From positions 11,884,570 through 11,948,569 of the forward strand of contig OX393570.1 of NCBI GenBank assembly GCA_947652115.1: a DNA stretch of 64,000 bases, read 5' to 3'. Below are positions 61,321-64,000 of the stretch, in pieces. Below the pieces are notes generated by a model. It did no database searches. It saw only the letters and a list, made by a program, of their open reading frames with translations, and had not been told where the DNA came from. The position numbers and the translations under genes are program-made. Positions within the stretch are counted from its first letter, which is position 1. Every line of letters starts with the position of its first letter. The stretch comes from Blastomussa wellsi. Lineage: Eukaryota; Cnidaria; Anthozoa; Scleractinia; Plerogyridae.

Positions 61321-62715
61321 ATAGTCCGGGAGCAAGAGGGTAAAAAGGTCGCAATTGTACTGAAAAGGTTGGAAGACGGATTTTTTAGATTGAAACCTCC
61401 TGTTTACTCTAGGTAGTTTTTAGTCTCAAATTGTGGTATATGTTTTAAGTTATAGCCATGTTTTCGTAGGTCGGCGGAAGTCAAACTGAGTGCTTACATG
61501 AGAACGAGGCTGACGTTGTCACTCAATTTATTCCTATACCCTTACCCAAAAGAAAACAGATACTATATAGATACCACTGAATACTTTATGAAAGGTATTT
61601 ATATGGAAAACATGACCAATTTGTCAAGAAATCATGTGATATTTGCCCAAGTTTTATGTGACGTGTCACAACATCCTCATTCATCGTTACATAGGAACTG
61701 AAACATTTCGCTCGCGGTAATTTGTCAAACGTTTCCTATTTAATTTGCTCTATCCACACTATGAAAACAACTTCACCAGAGCAGATCACTAACAGGGGCA
61801 CATACACCAAGAAGCCTTGGGCAAGTTGCCGCACTTGTTGGACGTGTTGCCTCACTAATTGTTAGACGTGCATCCAAAATTGCACCCTTGCCACTGCTGA
61901 GTTGTATGTAGATGAACTTACTTTGTAGTATTCTTGACGTGATCACTTTTGTAATCCCTTACTAAACTGGTTAGTACAAGTTATAACAAACACTTGGATG
62001 GCAATTTTTATTGGCTCTTGACAGAAAACATCTTTTTAGAAAGCCCTTACCTCCACTTTGTACTACCGTTGACAACAATTGTGTTCGAGATATTTCTTGG
62101 AGGGCGATTTCTTTAACTCTTGCCTCTTTCTTTACCAAATTTATCATCACTTTACTTTTTCATACTAACATGAAGGTGAGGCTCCAGTTATAAAAACGCT
62201 AATTTAACGGCTTTGGTTTAAGATTTTCATTTCAGCAAGTAATGAATTTAATGAGAATTGCCTTTCTTTAGTGTGGATAGAGCAAAGTAAAATAGCAAAC
62301 GTTTGAGAGATTATCACGGGAGAAAAGTTTCAGTTCTTATGTAACAATGAATGAGGATGCTGTGACACGTCATATAACACGTGGGCAACTGTCACGTGAT
62401 TTCTTTTCAAATTGGTCATGTTCTCCATCTAGATACATTTGATAAATCCGTCTGTGGTATCTATAAAACATTTGCTTTCTTTTTTGGCTAAGGGTATAGG
62501 AATAAATTCAGTGACAACGTCAGTCTCGTTTTTATGTAAGCACTCAGTATGACCTCCGCCGACCTACAAAAACATGGCTTTTACTCAAAACGTATACCAC
62601 AATTTGAGACTACAAACTACCTAGCGTAAAGCAGGAAGTTTCAATCTATGAAAATTCGATATCAATCCTTTTCAGTACTCTTGTGCCCTTTTTTGGCCTC
62701 TTGCTCCCGGACTAT
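61321..62715. mobile_element. Element with arms of about 445 bp
   Basis: The outer ends ATAGTCCGGGAGCAAGAGG and its inverse bound two arms (about 61321-61765 and 62270-62715) that match along most of their length with substitutions and small indels. The interior is about 500 bp. There is no transposase; a 60-codon ORF in the loop (62011-62193) has no domain. It is either a fold-back or a TIR transposon derivative. No clear target duplication. Confidence 0.75.
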
Positions 62716-63275
62716 GATCGATTTGGAAGACAATAAAATGACCGGAAGTAAAAATACCGTGGACTTCATTGGACCAAGCTTTAGAAAGCTAAGAATGCTC
62801 AGTTCAACCGAAAGTCCGATATTTTCGGACTGTGAATCAGATCTTTTCAGGGTCGCTCGGGTAGGTACGTTATGTATGGGGAGATTATTATGTACCCAAC
62901 GTGTTATTGTATAATAAATCATGAAACCTTACCCTAACCCTAAACCATATAATCTGTTATGTAGTCTAAAGCGATTTATATATCCCGTAATTTGCTATGT
63001 CGTCTAAAGCGAATTGAATATATCTTTATTTTTTGGGTACATATATACATAATTTCCCCATATGCCTTTTCCTTGTTTGTTTTATTTCCTTTTTTAGCAA
63101 ATTTAAAGTGTCACAGCAAATGCCCGCTCGACATTTTTTCCTTCAAAACAACTTTGTTCGAAATGTTTTTAAAATGAAAAGTAAATGATCGATATTTTGG
63201 GGGAATTGTCCACCCTCCCCCACCCCCTCCCCATCATTAATGTAATGGTACACCCTTTATCACAAACCGGTAAAG
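62716..63275. other. 3' flank of the dehydrogenase gene
   Basis: Non-coding. GTCTAAAGCGA occurs twice (about 62965 and 63002) in a short tandem duplication. Part probably forms the 3' UTR of the gene ending at 63276 on the minus strand, but no clear AATAAA on that strand is placed with confidence. Confidence 0.35.
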
Positions 63276-63594
63276 CTAGTTGAAGAAACGTTGCCACATA
63301 AGTTCTACGGCTGAGTCACCCGTAGTGTCCGTTAGCTTGTTTGATGTAGCTGCTGCATAATTCTTGTTGGTCTGGTACCTCAAATGAGGCTTATCAGCTA
63401 GCAGTGCCTCCATGATAACCTGACCAACTTCTTCCGGGTCTTGGACTACTGTGGTGAAGGCGGTTCGCATCTTTTTGACATAGTTGTCAAGCAGCTGTTT
63501 TGTTTCCTCGTCTACTGTGTCATCAACACTAGTCGTCTGGGATAGATTGGCAATGAAAGAGGTTGAAACTGGTCCGGGTTCGATTAAAGAGCAC
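63276..63594 (-). CDS. Last coding exon, SDR (retinol dehydrogenase 8 / 17-beta-HSD1-like)
   Basis: 319 nt from an acceptor (TTGCTTTTAACAG) to a TAG at 63276-63278. The reading starts CSLIEPGPVSTSF, the conserved segment after the catalytic YxxxK region in classical short-chain dehydrogenases, and continues with QDPEEVGQVIMEAL, HLRYQTNKNY and TGDSAVELM, the C-terminal region of the RDH8/HSD17B1 group. Such enzymes reduce or oxidise retinoids or steroids with NADP(H). The Rossmann fold and catalytic Tyr would be in upstream exons beyond 64000. The exact member is uncertain. Confidence 0.75.
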
Positions 63595-64000
63595 CTGTTA
63601 AAAGCAATAATTCAAATAACAGTGCATGTCACCAAATATTTGCAAATACATCTGTACAAAGCCTGCAAATTACTATGAATTAATTCAGCCGCCTCCCATT
63701 GGGAGGGAAAGATACCCCAGCAGTCAGTCTTCTTTTATTTATTGATGTGTTTGCAACGTGACTTACCCTGGCCTGATTAACCCTAGCTGAGGGCTAGAGT
63801 TACCCTGCTGATGATAGCTATGTATTATGTCTTTGTAAATGCTCTAATAAGGATACTTAACCTACCCAGGCCAACTTAATTTGGGTTCATAATCCTAGTC
63901 AAATCTATTAGAAGATATAATTTTATTCAAAATCGTACTTATTTCATGTGAAATGTATTTGTGTCATGTATTCAAGATCAAACATACAAAATGTATTCTT
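63595..64000 (-). other. Intron of the SDR gene
   Basis: Non-coding sequence upstream of the last exon, running off the window. No further exon of the dehydrogenase is visible. Confidence 0.5.

Noticed and set aside
62925..62945. Telomere-like CCCTAACCCTAAACC
   Set aside because: Only about two units in a unique context, too short to call an interstitial telomere array.

Overview
This window looks like transposon-dense, intron-rich animal DNA, most likely from an anthozoan cnidarian such as a stony coral. That assignment is inference. It rests on short spliced exons with GT/AG borders, AT-rich non-coding DNA, and a mixture of BEL/Pao, Ty3/gypsy, tyrosine-recombinase, Penelope-like, CR1/L2-like, pogo-like and TTAA-flanked elements, with many palindromic MITEs. 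There are no operons, no ribosome binding sites and no long intact cellular ORFs.

Host genes occupy little of the sequence. A minus-strand gene appears to cross the left three quarters. Short exons at about 40.4-40.6, 32.1, 28.6, 6.0 and 5.7 kb have splice-like borders, and the reading phase agrees at every junction. Possible upstream exons lie at 40.7 and 48.2 kb. The introns reach about 22 kb and are filled with mobile elements. I do not recognise the protein. On the plus strand, exons at 55.6 and 55.9 kb and a membrane-anchored ORF ending at 56.9 kb suggest one or two further genes. At 63.3-63.6 kb is the last coding exon of a short-chain dehydrogenase resembling retinol dehydrogenase 8 or 17-beta-HSD1, running off the right edge on the minus strand.

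Left part (1-15.5 kb): nested fold-backs, a TTAA-flanked element with TIRs of about 300 bp, a TA-flanked TIR element, a Ty3/gypsy deletion derivative (9.6-11.6 kb), and directly after it a 2.6-kb element with A1...B1-A2-B2 split direct repeats, the layout of Ngaro/PAT-type tyrosine-recombinase retrotransposons. Most of that element's interior is a 1-kb array of a small hairpin-forming motif.

Middle (15.5-45 kb): a Penelope-like remnant with a GIY-YIG domain and a hammerhead-like motif, pogo-like elements with iterated subterminal repeats, a dispersed repeat carrying decayed 63-codon tandem units, a zinc-finger ORF abutting a BEL integrase scrap, an inverted duplication of fragments from an integrase-like gene family, and a CR1/L2-like 3' end.

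Right (45-64 kb): a BEL/Pao retrotransposon on the minus strand (48.7-54.3 kb). Its compared LTR sequence is identical, but the catalytic part of its reverse transcriptase is missing. Further right are gypsy scraps, MITEs and a 1.4-kb element with arms of about 445 bp. Everything here was read by eye; no alignment or database search was run.
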